Origin: Bacillus sp. RAR_GA_16
GTDB lineage: Bacteria > Bacillota > Bacilli > Bacillales > Guptibacillaceae
DNA length: 64,000 bases
Direction: 5' to 3'
Assembly: GCF_020165985.1 (NCBI RefSeq)
Contig: NZ_JAIUKZ010000009.1
Span: 96,430-160,429 of the forward strand
A program made the position numbers and the translations under genes. How positions within the stretch are numbered: the stretch's first letter is position 1; each line of letters begins with the position of its first letter. This document shows positions 8,545 through 17,815 of the stretch, piece by piece. The notes below the pieces were generated by a model. The model saw only the letters and a program-made list of their open reading frames with translations. It was not told the origin of the DNA and ran no database searches.

Positions 8545-9741
8545 TTGGTGATGAAGAAAATTGCGATTGGGCAGGCAGGTGGACCTACGGCTGTCCTGAA
8601 CGAGAGTTTTGTAGGATTTTTAGATGAGATCAATCAGAATGTAACAGGGGTTCTTCAAGGATTTCAGGGTCTTGTGGAGGGACGGTTTATCGAGATGAAT
8701 CCCTCCGTACGAGATCATGCGAAGGCAAGTCGAAGTGTCTCAGGCGCCTGGCTTGGTGCAGGACGCTATACGATGAGCGAAGCGGACATGTCTCAAGCTG
8801 TGGGAAATTTAAAGAAGGCGCAGATTGATACACTTGTGTTCATTGGTGGAAACGGGACAATGTGGACGTTACGTGCCCTCTCAAAAATGGCAGCGCGAAT
8901 GAATGTGGATTTACAGGTCATTGGCATACCGAAAACGGTGGATAATGATCTGGCTGAGACGGATCATGCGCCTGGATTTGGAAGCGCAGCACGATATGTG
9001 GCTCATGCTGCGCATGATATGAGCAAGGACCTTGAAGCGATGCAGAATTTTGAACAGGTTCGAATCATTGAAACGATGGGACGTAATGTTGGCTGGCTTG
9101 CGGCGGCAAGTGGTTTGTTAAAGGTACATGAGAATGAAGGTCCTCATTTCATTTGCTTACCTGAGCAGAAACATGATGCTGTTGGATTAGTGGAAGGAAT
9201 TCGTATGGCGATTAAGGAATATGGATTTGCTTCAGTTGTTGTGAGTGAGGGTGTGAAGCTGGATGGGGGCACTGCTGTCGGTAAAATAGTAAAAGGACGC
9301 GAAGTACTTGGCGGCGTATCGGAACAGCTTGGTGACCTTGTAGAAGCAGAGCTTGGGGTCGTAGCACGTGCAGATAATCTTGGAATGAATCAACGAGCAA
9401 GTCAGCTTGCGTGTTCAAAGCAGGACCGAATAGAAGCGTATCAAGCTGGTATGAAAGCAGCTGTGCTTGTACGAGAAGGTATGTCCGATGTAATGGTTAT
9501 GTTTCGACGAGCAGCTGGGACGAAATATGTGTACGCGCTTGATACAGTAGGACTGGATCAGGTCGTTGCAGGTGGAGAACGGGCATTGCCTGAATGGTTT
9601 CAGAAAGCACCGGAAGCTTACTATGACTGGTTGAGACCGTTGGTTCGTGAAGGGGACGGGGAGATCGCTGGATCTAGCGCGAGCGCGGGTGCCTGTCACC
9701 ACCCGAAGATTGGCAGCATGGGTCGAAATTTGGAGAAATGA
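8545..9741 (+). CDS. pfp: Diphosphate-type 6-phosphofructokinase with an aberrant C-terminal tail
   Basis: A phosphofructokinase of up to 398 residues. The nucleotide/PPi-binding loop reads GGNGTMWT, and the active-site motif is PKTVDNDL. Lys in place of Gly at the second position of that motif is the mark of PPi-dependent enzymes. MGRNVGWLAA is the fructose-6-phosphate region. Product: fructose 1,6-bisphosphate, using diphosphate. The start is ambiguous: TTG 8545, GTG 8548 and ATG 8551 are all in frame after GAGAGG. It ends the sugar ABC operon and so may feed the imported sugar into glycolysis. The last ~20 residues (including GACHHP) are encoded by a copy of the dispersed repeat, which suggests that the native stop was replaced. 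Confidence 0.85.
   Translation: MVMKKIAIGQAGGPTAVLNESFVGFLDEINQNVTGVLQGFQGLVEGRFIEMNPSVRDHAKASRSVSGAWLGAGRYTMSEADMSQAVGNLKKAQIDTLVFIGGNGTMWTLRALSKMAARMNVDLQVIGIPKTVDNDLAETDHAPGFGSAARYVAHAAHDMSKDLEAMQNFEQVRIIETMGRNVGWLAAASGLLKVHENEGPHFICLPEQKHDAVGLVEGIRMAIKEYGFASVVVSEGVKLDGGTAVGKIVKGREVLGGVSEQLGDLVEAELGVVARADNLGMNQRASQLACSKQDRIEAYQAGMKAAVLVREGMSDVMVMFRRAAGTKYVYALDTVGLDQVVAGGERALPEWFQKAPEAYYDWLRPLVREGDGEIAGSSASAGACHHPKIGSMGRNLEK
9688..9726 (+). repeat. Bipartite dispersed repeat, copy 3, inside pfp
   Basis: GGTGCCTGTCACCACCCG, 16-nt spacer, GTCGA. The whole copy lies within the coding sequence, and the stop codon falls 13 nt after it. Confidence 0.9.
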
Positions 9742-9780
9742 AAAAGCGGTTCCCCCTTGAGAGTGAGGGGAACCGCTTTT
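9742..9780. terminator. Bidirectional terminator between pfp and the peptide transporter
   Basis: AAAAGCGGTTCCCC pairs with GGGGAACCGCTTTT. A-rich and T-rich flanks allow termination on both strands. Confidence 0.88.
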
Positions 9781-9794
9781 TAGATCTTTAACCA

Positions 9795-11219
9795 TTAGGG
9801 TTTTTGTGCAGCTAAATCTTCTGCTTCTAGTTCTTCTAAATGCATAAGTTTCTGTATCTTTTTAGATAGAAGTAAGAGTACAGCACCGAATACGAGTGCA
9901 GCTAAACCGAGATAGAAGAAAATCTCTAAATAGCCTGCGGATGTAGTGAGTGCAGCGATTTGACCTGCAAGATAATTGGCAACTGCGTTACTTAGGAACC
10001 ACATTCCCATTAGAAGCGAAGCGATTTTTACTGGTGAAATCTTACTCACGGCAGAAAGGCCGATTGGTGAAAGCGCGAGTTCACCAAGTGTGTTAAGCAA
10101 GTACGTGACAATCATAAACATCATACTCGCCTTAACAGCTGTATCCTGTGCATCACTGCCTGTCATCATAACGGCAGGTACCATCACCATAAATCCGAAT
10201 CCTAATAGGATTAATCCAAATGCCATTTTGGTTGGTACAGAAAAATCTCCGCGTTTCGATTTGGATAATTTAATCCATAATGCTGAAACAAATGGAGCAA
10301 GTAGCAAAATGAACAATGGATTTAAGGATTGGAAGAAGGAAACAGGGACTTCATAACCAAAAATGGTTCTGTCGATAAAGTCACGCGTATAGAGCGTAAA
10401 AGATGCACCAGCTTGTTCAAATCCAGTCCAGAATACAATTGTAAAGAGGGCTAAAATGAAAATAACAGCCGTGCGCTTTTTCTCTAACTTGGTGAGTGGT
10501 TGAGCTTTTCCTTTAGGAGTTACCGTTACACGCTGACTTGATGGTGTTCGACCAATATCCCCCAGGAATTTTTTGGAAAGAGTATTGAACGTAATTTGTC
10601 CAATAATCATACCGATTGATGAGGCGAGAAAAGCATATTTAAAGCCAAATGTTTCGACGCCACCAGTATTAGAATAAAAGACGTTCGCATATAAAATACC
10701 AGCGATAAGTGGTGAGATTAATCCGCCCAGGTTAATTCCCATGTAGAAAATTGTAAAGGCAGAATCTTTACGAACATCATTTTTACTGTATAGCTCTCCA
10801 ACAAGAGTGGAAATGTTAGGTTTGAAAAATCCGTTACCGAGAATCAGTAATAATAAACCTGTGTAAAGACCCCATTGTTCTTGGACAGCAAACAGTGTAA
10901 AATCACCGATGGCCATTGTAATTCCGCCAATGGTAATGGCCGTTCGTAACCCAATGTATTTGTCGGTTAAGTAACCACCAATTAGTGGCGTTAAATAAAC
11001 AAGACCAGTATACATACCATAGAGCTGTAAGGCTTTCCCTTGGTCCATTCCTAATCCACCGCTAATTAATTCAGCTGTTAAATATAAGACTAAGATGGAA
11101 CGCATACCGTAATAGCTGTATCGCTCCCATAATTCTGTAATAAATAAAAGATACAAGCCAGGAGGGTGTTTTAACTTCCCCTTTTTCGTTGGCTTTTCGT
11201 CTATGGTGGTATCCATCAT
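9795..11219 (-). CDS. dtpT: POT/PTR2-family proton-dependent oligopeptide transporter
   Basis: A 474-residue major-facilitator protein with about 14 hydrophobic helices. The signature ELWERYSYYGMRSIL in helix 1 is the ExxER(F/Y)xYY motif involved in proton coupling in POT transporters. NxFFKPNISTLVG, in the helix 4-5 region, is also characteristic. It imports di- and tripeptides with protons. I place the start at the ATG pair at 11219/11216, which follows GGAGG at proper spacing; an upstream in-frame start would add 17 unlikely residues. It is a monocistronic gene convergent with pfp. Confidence 0.9.
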   Translation of the reverse strand: MMDTTIDEKPTKKGKLKHPPGLYLLFITELWERYSYYGMRSILVLYLTAELISGGLGMDQGKALQLYGMYTGLVYLTPLIGGYLTDKYIGLRTAITIGGITMAIGDFTLFAVQEQWGLYTGLLLLILGNGFFKPNISTLVGELYSKNDVRKDSAFTIFYMGINLGGLISPLIAGILYANVFYSNTGGVETFGFKYAFLASSIGMIIGQITFNTLSKKFLGDIGRTPSSQRVTVTPKGKAQPLTKLEKKRTAVIFILALFTIVFWTGFEQAGASFTLYTRDFIDRTIFGYEVPVSFFQSLNPLFILLLAPFVSALWIKLSKSKRGDFSVPTKMAFGLILLGFGFMVMVPAVMMTGSDAQDTAVKASMMFMIVTYLLNTLGELALSPIGLSAVSKISPVKIASLLMGMWFLSNAVANYLAGQIAALTTSAGYLEIFFYLGLAALVFGAVLLLLSKKIQKLMHLEELEAEDLAAQKP

Positions 11220-11479
11220 CAAAACCTCCAATTTTTTATAACTTCCCCATTTTAGCAAATTATTTGTCAATTTAAAGCGAAATAGAAAAAGTGCACCTTT
11301 TTAAAATGTTTGTAAATTTGTAAAAATTACAGGGGGGTATCATGAAAATGATGTCGAAATTTAAAAGGTTTTGTTTTAAAAACGCTTACAAACCGTATGT
11401 TTGAGGAGTGTGTCAAAATATGTGAGAAGTAATGAAAAATAGACGAAGCATTCTAACGATTACAATTCGATTAATAAAA

Positions 11480-11507
11480 ATAAGGAGAACGACCTAGTCG
11501 TCCCCCT
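11480..11507 (-). terminator. Probable terminator of asnB
   Basis: ACGAC-CTA-GTCGT forms a short stem, followed on the minus strand by TTCTCCTTATTTTTATTAA. The stem is weak outside the central 5 bp. Confidence 0.45.
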
Positions 11508-11518
11508 GGTATAAAGGT

Positions 11519-13340
11519 CTAGCTAACAAGTTCAATGTCATATTCATCTAGCCATGCATTCACTTGAATTAAATAGTCGAGCAGTCCTTTTACTTGATCG
11601 GTATTCAATCCTTCTGCCTCGTTTGAAGCAATGGCTCGAACTTTTTCCGTATCAATGAGTGGAAGAATGGGAGAGTTTGGATTTTCGAGAATGTCCAACA
11701 TCCACGTTTGTACGCCTTTTAAGTAAACCGGATCTTTATCGCTTGGATAGGCGCTTTTCTTACGATAAAGAACATCGTCTGGAAGGGTGCCCTTTAAAGC
11801 GCGACGTAGAATCCCTTTCTCGATGTTATCCACATTTTTATAGTCAATTGGAACATTCCATAAATATTCAACGATCCGATAATCGCAGAATGGCACGCGT
11901 ACTTCAAATCCTGTTTTCATACTCGCGCGATCTTTACGGTCGAGCATGAACGGTAAGAAACGTGTGATGAAAAAGTAAGACATTTGACGCTGCTTCGCTT
12001 CAAAGTCGCTTTCGCCGTCAAGAAATGGAATCTCTTCGTACGCTTCAGCAAAACGATCTTTTTGATATTGTTCGGGCTGAATTTGTTTTTTCGTTTCTTC
12101 AGATAGCACAGATGCGATTCCCCTTCAGATTTACAAGCCACGGGTAAACCTTCGCATCCAAATATTTTTCCTGATGGAACCATGGATAACCTGAAAAGAC
12201 TTCATCGGCAGACTCACCAGAAAGGGCAACAGTAGCATCTTTTTTCATTTCTGTGAAAAGGAGATAGAGGGACGTTTCGATTTCACCGACGCCAGGTAGA
12301 TCTCGTCCTCTCATAGGTTCAAGAAGGTTCGAAAGTAGCTGATCTGCCCCGAATGTGACTGAATGATGGTCTGTCCCCACATGGTCAGAAACGCGCTTTA
12401 CCCATGGTTCGTCCATATCATGTCTGAGAAAATCTTTTTGAAAATGATCTTCGTTCTGATCAAAATCGATCGAATAGGTTCCGAGTGTTTTATCTGACTG
12501 CTTGAATTCCTTGGCTGCAAGGCTTGTGAGACCACTCGAATCCAGACCGCCAGAAAGCATTGAAACAACCGGCATATCCGAAATAAGCTGACGTTGCACA
12601 GTGTCTGTTAATAGCGTACGAATCGTTTCAGTTGTTGTGTCTACGTCATCTGTATGAGATTTTGATTCTAGCTGCCAGTAGCGGTGTTCTTCGATGGAGT
12701 CTGCTGTAGCGATTACGTAATGACCGGGACGAACTTCGTCGATTCCTTTGAAAATCGCCTGTCCTGGCGTTCTCATTGGTCCCATTCCGAAGATTTCGGC
12801 AAGGCCTTTCCGATCGACTTGTGGTTGAACGGATGGATGAGCGAGAATCGCTTTGATCTCAGATCCGTAAAAAAGAGAATCGCCTTGTTTTGAGTAGAAA
12901 AGAGGTTTGACACCGAGATGATCCCGGCCAAGGAAAAGCTGCTGTTCCTTTTGGTCCCAGATTGCAAAAGCAAAAATACCGTTAAAATGCTTCACGCATT
13001 CTTCTTTCCATTCCATATAAGCATGCAGGACAACTTCTGTGTCTGAATTTGAAGTGAACGTATGTCCTTTCTGCTGTAGCTCTTGTTTTATTTCTCGATA
13101 ATTGTAGAGTTCCCCGTTATACGTAAGAACAAGTTGTTGATCTGATGACGTCATCGGCTGCTTTCCGCCGCGCGGGTCAATGACAATTAAACGACGATGA
13201 GCAAGCGCTGCCTGCTCTGAAAGCCAGAATCCTTCTTCATCAGGACCTCGGTGAGCAATGGAATCTGCCATTTTCTTTAGCGTATCTTGTTCCATTGAGA
13301 GGTCACCAGACCAATTAATCCAACCTGTAATGCCACACAT
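11519..13340 (-). pseudogene. asnB: Asparagine synthetase (glutamine-hydrolysing), frameshifted
   Basis: The two halves together make a normal class II asparagine synthetase of about 608 residues. The first half (12099-13340) has MCGITGW with nucleophilic Cys2, the N-terminal glutaminase domain and the ATP-binding LSGGLDSSGL motif. The second half (11519 to about 12115) carries the rest of the synthetase domain (DRKDRASMKTGFEVRVPFCD). The frame is broken at 12116-12121 (GATTCC on the + strand). Removing one base restores one continuous protein reading ...LKGIASVLSEETKK. The product would make asparagine from aspartate, ATP and glutamine. This is either a true inactivation or a base-calling error; two other genes here break at the same kind of site. 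Confidence 0.85.
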
Positions 13341-13520
13341 AACAATTCCTTCTTTCTGAATAGATTGCTATTCCTAAATCTCGAAAGCACTTTCCAATCG
13401 TATTCCTCTTACTCCGGGAGGGTCAACATGTGAAAGAGACTGTAAAAATGGATATGTTTTCCTTTGTTGGAAATTCGGTAGTTTAATAGTCATAGAGTAT
13501 AGGAATTCGTGGGAAAATCT

Positions 13521-13559
13521 GGTGCCTGTCACCACCCGAATAAGCTCAGCTTTTGTCGA
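13521..13559 (+). repeat. Bipartite dispersed repeat, copy 4
   Basis: GGTGCCTGTCACCACCCG, 16-nt spacer, GTCGA. It lies in the 319-nt gap between divergent asnB and a small membrane-protein gene; I see nothing else certain in that gap. Confidence 0.9.
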
Positions 13560-13659
13560 TTGAGCTTGTCTGCCTTTGTCTCCTTGTGGACAATTATTTT
13601 CACACAGTGATAAAATTATTAAGATGTGGATAAGTATGGTAGCAGAAGGAGGGATTAGA

Positions 13660-13989
13660 ATGGCGATGAGATATATACTGTTAGCGGTATTGTTTGGTTT
13701 TCTTGTGTTTGTTTATCCGGCTCAGGAATTGAATCAATATGATTATCATTCCGCGGATAAGCCAACAATCTCGGAATTCGCTTATCTTCCGGATGCCAAA
13801 ATGATCTCTTATCCTTCTTCGGTATCTCTTCAGAAGCATAAGACCTTCGGAATTTTTATTCCCTTCCCAAGTGAGTATGAGAGAAAGCCTCAACTGACAT
13901 ACCTACAGAAACACTTGTTGCTAAGTGAGGTTTTTCCTGATGCGAGGGGTTTTCTAAATGTCAATGCTGTCCACTCAAATTACCTCTAG
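13660..13989 (+). CDS. Small secreted or membrane-anchored hypothetical protein
   Basis: A 109-residue protein that I do not recognise. The chosen ATG follows AGAAGGAGGG; an upstream in-frame ATG would add 28 polar residues with no ribosome site. Residues 4-22 are hydrophobic (YILLAVLFGFLVFVYPAQ) and form a signal peptide or anchor. The rest is Tyr/Ser/Pro-rich with no Cys. It lies alone after a dispersed repeat copy and is probably extracytoplasmic. Confidence 0.55.
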   Translation: MAMRYILLAVLFGFLVFVYPAQELNQYDYHSADKPTISEFAYLPDAKMISYPSSVSLQKHKTFGIFIPFPSEYERKPQLTYLQKHLLLSEVFPDARGFLNVNAVHSNYL

Positions 13990-14097
13990 AGCCTTCATTA
14001 AAAAGCCGATGTTAACAGCTATGTCATTTTCCTGATTGCATTTGAACAATTTGTTATTGTGCTTGAATCAGATTTTATAGCTGAGGTGAAAAAAGTG

Positions 14098-14244
14098 ATG
14101 GAAAAAACATCATGGTGGAAAAATACGCTTGAATGGTTTGGATGGAGTATTCTTATGATTCTTCCATTTTGGATCATGATCGTGCTCTCATCAGAACTCT
14201 CAGGTCACCATATGGTACATCTCATTTTGTCTTATTTTAAATAG
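14098..14244 (+). CDS. Small single-span membrane protein
   Basis: A 48-residue Trp-rich peptide with one transmembrane segment (about residues 14-33) and a His-containing tail. ATG 14098 follows GAGGTG at about 9 nt. I do not recognise a family. It lies 38 nt before the YitT gene and may be cotranscribed with it. Its small size leaves some doubt that it is expressed. Confidence 0.45.
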   Translation: MEKTSWWKNTLEWFGWSILMILPFWIMIVLSSELSGHHMVHLILSYFK

Positions 14245-14282
14245 AAACAAATGATGTGATGGAAGATTGAGGAGGCAATATT

Positions 14283-15185
14283 TTGAGTGATAGTAAGCCG
14301 TTAGAAGAGTTAATTAAAGAAACAAAAATTCATAAAAAAACACCGCTTCAAGAAAAAGCGAGAAGAACATTTATGATTACGCTGGGGGCCATTATTATGG
14401 CTGTCGGGCTTGAAGTTTTTCTCGTACCGAATCAAGTTATTGATGGAGGAATAGTCGGGATTTCCATTATGCTTTCGCACTTGAGCGGGGTTAGTCTTGG
14501 GATTTTCTTATTCGTTCTAAACCTGCCTTTTATTTATATAGGCTACAAGCAAATAGGTAAAACGTTTGCATTTTCCACGCTTTACGGTATTGTGATTTTA
14601 TCCATTTCAACGGCTTTGTTGCATCCCGTTCCAGCCTTTACAGATGACATCCTACTAGCCACTTTGTTTGGTGGCGTCGTTCTTGGAATTGGTGTCGGCA
14701 TGGTTATCCGTTTTGGTGGTTCCCTTGATGGCACGGAAATTCTTGCAATACTTGCTAGTAAAAAGCTTCCGTTTTCCGTTGGGGAAATCATTATGTTTGC
14801 CAACCTCTTTATTCTTGGTAGTGCAGGATTTGTCTTTAGTTTTGACCGTGCGATGTATTCTCTTCTTGCTTACTATGTCGCTTATAAAATGATTGATATT
14901 ACAATCAAAGGGCTAGATGAGTCGAAGTCGGTTTGGATCATTAGTGACAACCATAAAGAACTCGGCGATGCGATCTTAAGTCGTCTAGGTAGAGGCGTGA
15001 CGTATTTGCACGGGGAAGGTGCTTTTTCTGGGGATGATAAAAAAGTAATCTTTTGCGTTATTACAAGATTAGAAGAAGCAAAATTAAAAGATATCGTCGC
15101 AGACCACGACGATTCCGCGTTCCTTGCGATGGCAGATATCGCGGAAGTGCGAGGCGGCCGTTTCAAGAAAAAAGATATTCACTAA
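14283..15185 (+). CDS. YitT family membrane protein (DUF2179 C-terminus)
   Basis: A 300-residue protein with an amphipathic N-terminal tail, about five to six transmembrane helices (residues ~28-210, including GLEVFLVPNQVIDGGIVGIS), and a cytoplasmic C-terminal DUF2179 domain (about 215-295) with GRGVTYLHGEGAFSG and KVIFCVITRLEE. The family is widespread in Firmicutes with several paralogues per genome; its molecular role is not settled. The start is TTG after GGAGG. A strong terminator follows. Confidence 0.88.
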   Translation: MSDSKPLEELIKETKIHKKTPLQEKARRTFMITLGAIIMAVGLEVFLVPNQVIDGGIVGISIMLSHLSGVSLGIFLFVLNLPFIYIGYKQIGKTFAFSTLYGIVILSISTALLHPVPAFTDDILLATLFGGVVLGIGVGMVIRFGGSLDGTEILAILASKKLPFSVGEIIMFANLFILGSAGFVFSFDRAMYSLLAYYVAYKMIDITIKGLDESKSVWIISDNHKELGDAILSRLGRGVTYLHGEGAFSGDDKKVIFCVITRLEEAKLKDIVADHDDSAFLAMADIAEVRGGRFKKKDIH

Positions 15186-15203
15186 GCGGAATAGACAAGG
15201 TTC

Positions 15204-15240
15204 AAGAGTTGCAGAGGTTTTCCTCTAGCAACTCTTTTTC
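15204..15240 (+). terminator. Terminator after the yitT-like gene
   Basis: AAGAGTTG with CAACTCTT and an inner AGAGG/CCTCT stem around TTTT, followed by a T tract. Confidence 0.85.
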
Positions 15241-15330
15241 CTTTTATCTAAGCTAGTAGCTATTCCCTTTGATCCATCGATCCTTTTACTGGTAAAATAA
15301 TAGAAATATCTGTTGGAGGGCGGTTGTCGT

Positions 15331-16006
15331 ATGGTGGTCGTGATCGTAAAGCTTTGCATATCAGCTTTTTTGGGACTGATGATTGGGGTTGAAAGAGAAT
15401 TAAAACATAAACCCCTCGGTCTAAAAACGTGTATGGTCATCGCAGTTAGTAGCTGTTTGTTAACAATCGTTTCCATTGAATCAGCTGAAACGTTTTCGGA
15501 AATCTCCTCAAATATCCGAACAGATTCCTATGCGACTAGCAGCACAAGTCGTTTCCGGGATTGGTTTTATTGGAGCCGGCGTTATCTTAAGAAGAAACAA
15601 TGATGCAATATCAGGGTTAACAACTGCGGCGATCATTTGGGGCGCTTCAGGGCTTGGCATTGCAGCAGGTGCTGGTTTTTATTTTGAAGCGTTTGTTGGT
15701 GCTAGCTTGATCTTGTTTAGTGTCAATATTCTTCCGTGGGTTATTAAAAGGATTGGTCCAAGCCAGCTTAGACAGCGTGAGATGAGAGCGAAAATTAGGC
15801 TTCAACAAGGGACAGACATAACAGCGTTTATGAAAACGATCCAGGCAAAAGATTTTGAAATTAAACACGTTAGGGTACGTGATACGAAAGAGAAAGATCA
15901 TCAAGTCGATCTTCGCTTGCTTACCTTTGAAGCGAACCACACAACGAGTATTTATCAGGAGCTGAGAGAACTTGAAGGAGCGACGTTTGTGGAGGTAGAG
16001 GGCTGA
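15331..16006 (+). pseudogene. mgtC: MgtC/SapB family protein, first tandem copy, frameshifted
   Basis: This is the first of two tandem MgtC genes. The N-terminal part (from ATG 15331 after GGAGGG) matches the intact second copy through the stretch ending NIRTD. The frame then changes at GATTCC (15523-15528), and the rest (PMRLAAQVVSGIGFIGAGVILRR onward) continues in another frame. The paralogue has GATCC at the same place, so one extra T explains the break. Family knowledge: MgtC-like proteins are small membrane proteins linked to growth at low Mg2+ and ATP/phosphate balance. It ends two bases before a dispersed repeat copy. Confidence 0.85.
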
Positions 16007-16007
16007 T

Positions 16008-16046
16008 GGTGCCTGTCACCACCCGGTTTTGCTCATAATTTGTCGA
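16008..16046 (+). repeat. Bipartite dispersed repeat, copy 5
   Basis: GGTGCCTGTCACCACCCG, 16-nt spacer, GTCGA. It begins one base after the TGA of the first mgtC copy and runs into the terminator stem. Confidence 0.9.
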
Positions 16047-16079
16047 AAGACCACCAGCTTTTAAAGTGGTGGTCTTTCG
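16044..16079. terminator. Hairpin terminator between the mgtC copies
   Basis: CGAAAGACCACCA pairs with TGGTGGTCTTTCG (13 bp). The first bases of the stem are the end of repeat copy 5. The T tract is weak. Confidence 0.6.
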
Positions 16080-16161
16080 TCTCATTCTAATGTTTCTAAC
16101 AAATGAATAAAGTAGGAATGAGGTGCGATCTTTCACACTACAACGTTGGGGATGACGAACG

Positions 16162-16836
16162 ATGGTGATTATCCTAATTAAATTATGTATTTCTGCTTTG
16201 CTCGGATTATTAATTGGAATTGAGAGAGAGTTAAAGCATAAGCCGCTTGGGTTAAAGACGTGTATTGTGATTGCGGTGAGCAGTTGCTTGTTAACGATCG
16301 TGTCAATTGAGTCTGCGGAGACGTTCGCGGAGCTTTCTCCGAATATCCGAACAGATCCGATGCGGTTGGCAGCTCAAATTGTTTCTGGAATTGGTTTTAT
16401 TGGTGCTGGCGTCATTTTAAGGCGGAATAATGATGCGATTTCTGGGTTAACAACTGCAGCAATTATTTGGGGAGCCTCTGGACTGGGCATTGCTGCAGGT
16501 GCAGGTTTTTATTATGAAGCATTTGTTGGGGCAGGGTTGATTTTGTTTAGCGTAAATATACTTCCCTGGATCATCAAACGCATTGGACCAAAAGCATTAA
16601 GGCAACGGGAAATGCGGGCGAAGCTCACGCTCAAAAAAAGTGTGAATGTAACAAACTTTATGAAAGCCATTGTGGCGAATGAATTTGAGATTCGTCACGT
16701 CCGCGTACGCGATACGAAAGAAAAAAATCCACAGATTGAGCTCAAACTAATGACGTTTGAGAAAAATCATACGACAGACATTTATGAATTGCTTCGAAAA
16801 GTGGATGGGGTGAATGAGGTAGAGGTGGAGGGGTGA
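16162..16836 (+). CDS. mgtC: MgtC/SapB family membrane protein, second tandem copy
   Basis: An intact 224-residue protein with four to five hydrophobic segments in residues 1-140 (LLGLLIGIERELKHKPLGLKT, then GIGFIGAGVILRRND-like core) and a cytoplasmic C-terminal domain (about 145-224). These features define MgtC/SapB. The acidic/Arg motif GIERE and the GxIxR region are conserved in the family. It is very similar to the upstream frameshifted copy, evidence of local duplication. Likely role: adaptation to low Mg2+ or envelope phosphate homeostasis (family inference). Confidence 0.88.
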   Translation: MVIILIKLCISALLGLLIGIERELKHKPLGLKTCIVIAVSSCLLTIVSIESAETFAELSPNIRTDPMRLAAQIVSGIGFIGAGVILRRNNDAISGLTTAAIIWGASGLGIAAGAGFYYEAFVGAGLILFSVNILPWIIKRIGPKALRQREMRAKLTLKKSVNVTNFMKAIVANEFEIRHVRVRDTKEKNPQIELKLMTFEKNHTTDIYELLRKVDGVNEVEVEG

Positions 16837-16870
16837 TCGGAATTAAACACAAGAATAAATAATAATATGT

Positions 16871-16906
16871 ACAGCCTGAGTCTTTTTGATTTGAGACTCA
16901 GGCTGT
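16871..16906. terminator. Terminator after mgtC
   Basis: ACAGCCTGAGTCT pairs with AGACTCAGGCTGT, followed by TTTT. Confidence 0.85.
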
Positions 16907-17056
16907 TTTGAATTGCCTGCCATATATGTGGAAATAAATGTTATGATTTAAGATAACTTCTAAAATAATTTTTTATAAAAGTTTTGAAAGTGTTTGTTTG
17001 GATAATGTTGATTTAGTGCGCAAAGAGCGATAACGAAAAGTACTGGAGAGATTAAG

Positions 17057-17815
17057 ATGAAAAAAAAGGAAAAGAATGTTGTGATTGATATTGCATTTAA
17101 TAATTGGGCGTTGAACGATACAGAAAACCAACGTTGGACGAAAGAGTGGATTGAAAGAAGAATGGAGATTTTTATGTCTTTCACTGCCAAAAGTCTAGAA
17201 AAACAAACCAATCAGAATTTCACAGCGCTTGTGCAATATGATGACCATACGGAGAATCTAGTTAAGAAAGCGATGAGAAAATATAAACGACTCCCAAAGA
17301 ATATTAAGATGATCCGTCATAGTGAATTAAAGATGCAGTTTGAAGATCATATCCGAGAAGCAAAATATGGTTATTTTGTACGGCTAGACTCTGATGATCT
17401 TTACCATGAGTCATTTATTCAACAACTTCATGACTTCAAAGGAAATGAAGATATACAAGTCTTAATTAATCAAAAAGGTTATGTCTATGATGCTATTCAA
17501 GACCGCCTTGCAACTGTGTCTTTTAAATCACCGCCATTTTACACACTGGTTTATAAAACAGAGGACTATCTAAAGGGATATCGGTATGAAATGAAAGGGC
17601 ATCGCTCAATTATAGAAATGCCTCATCATATATTAGAAAACCGAAATTACACAATCATCGTTCATGCACAAAATACTTCTACTACTTTTAAGGAAAAATA
17701 TGAATCTGGTATGATTAACGATCCTTTTGAAAAAAAGAAAGTTCTGACCGAATTTCTAGGTGAAGAAAAAAATCGCTTGAATATGATGGGGAAGTTATTA
17801 AATATCGTAAAATAA
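17057..17815 (+). CDS. Putative glycosyltransferase (rhamnosyltransferase-like)
   Basis: A 252-residue cytosolic protein that resembles the putative rhamnosyltransferase family of GT-A enzymes. RLDSDDLYHESFI (about residues 110-122) supplies a DxDD metal/nucleotide-sugar site, and the N-terminal block FAFNNW-like plus NFTALVQYDDHT fits the fold. It has no transmembrane helix. It stands alone upstream of the YfhO-CsbB-GtrA group and could act on cell-surface glycans, but donor and acceptor are unknown. Its base composition is more AT-rich than flanking metabolic genes. Confidence 0.65.
   Translation: MKKKEKNVVIDIAFNNWALNDTENQRWTKEWIERRMEIFMSFTAKSLEKQTNQNFTALVQYDDHTENLVKKAMRKYKRLPKNIKMIRHSELKMQFEDHIREAKYGYFVRLDSDDLYHESFIQQLHDFKGNEDIQVLINQKGYVYDAIQDRLATVSFKSPPFYTLVYKTEDYLKGYRYEMKGHRSIIEMPHHILENRNYTIIVHAQNTSTTFKEKYESGMINDPFEKKKVLTEFLGEEKNRLNMMGKLLNIVK

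Noticed and set aside
12099..13340. The asnB halves as two separate functional genes
   Set aside because: Neither half alone has a complete synthetase domain, and a one-base change joins them into a normal-length enzyme.
13341..13659. A T-box leader upstream of asnB
   Set aside because: No T-box sequence, specifier stem or antiterminator could be found in the leader on the minus strand.
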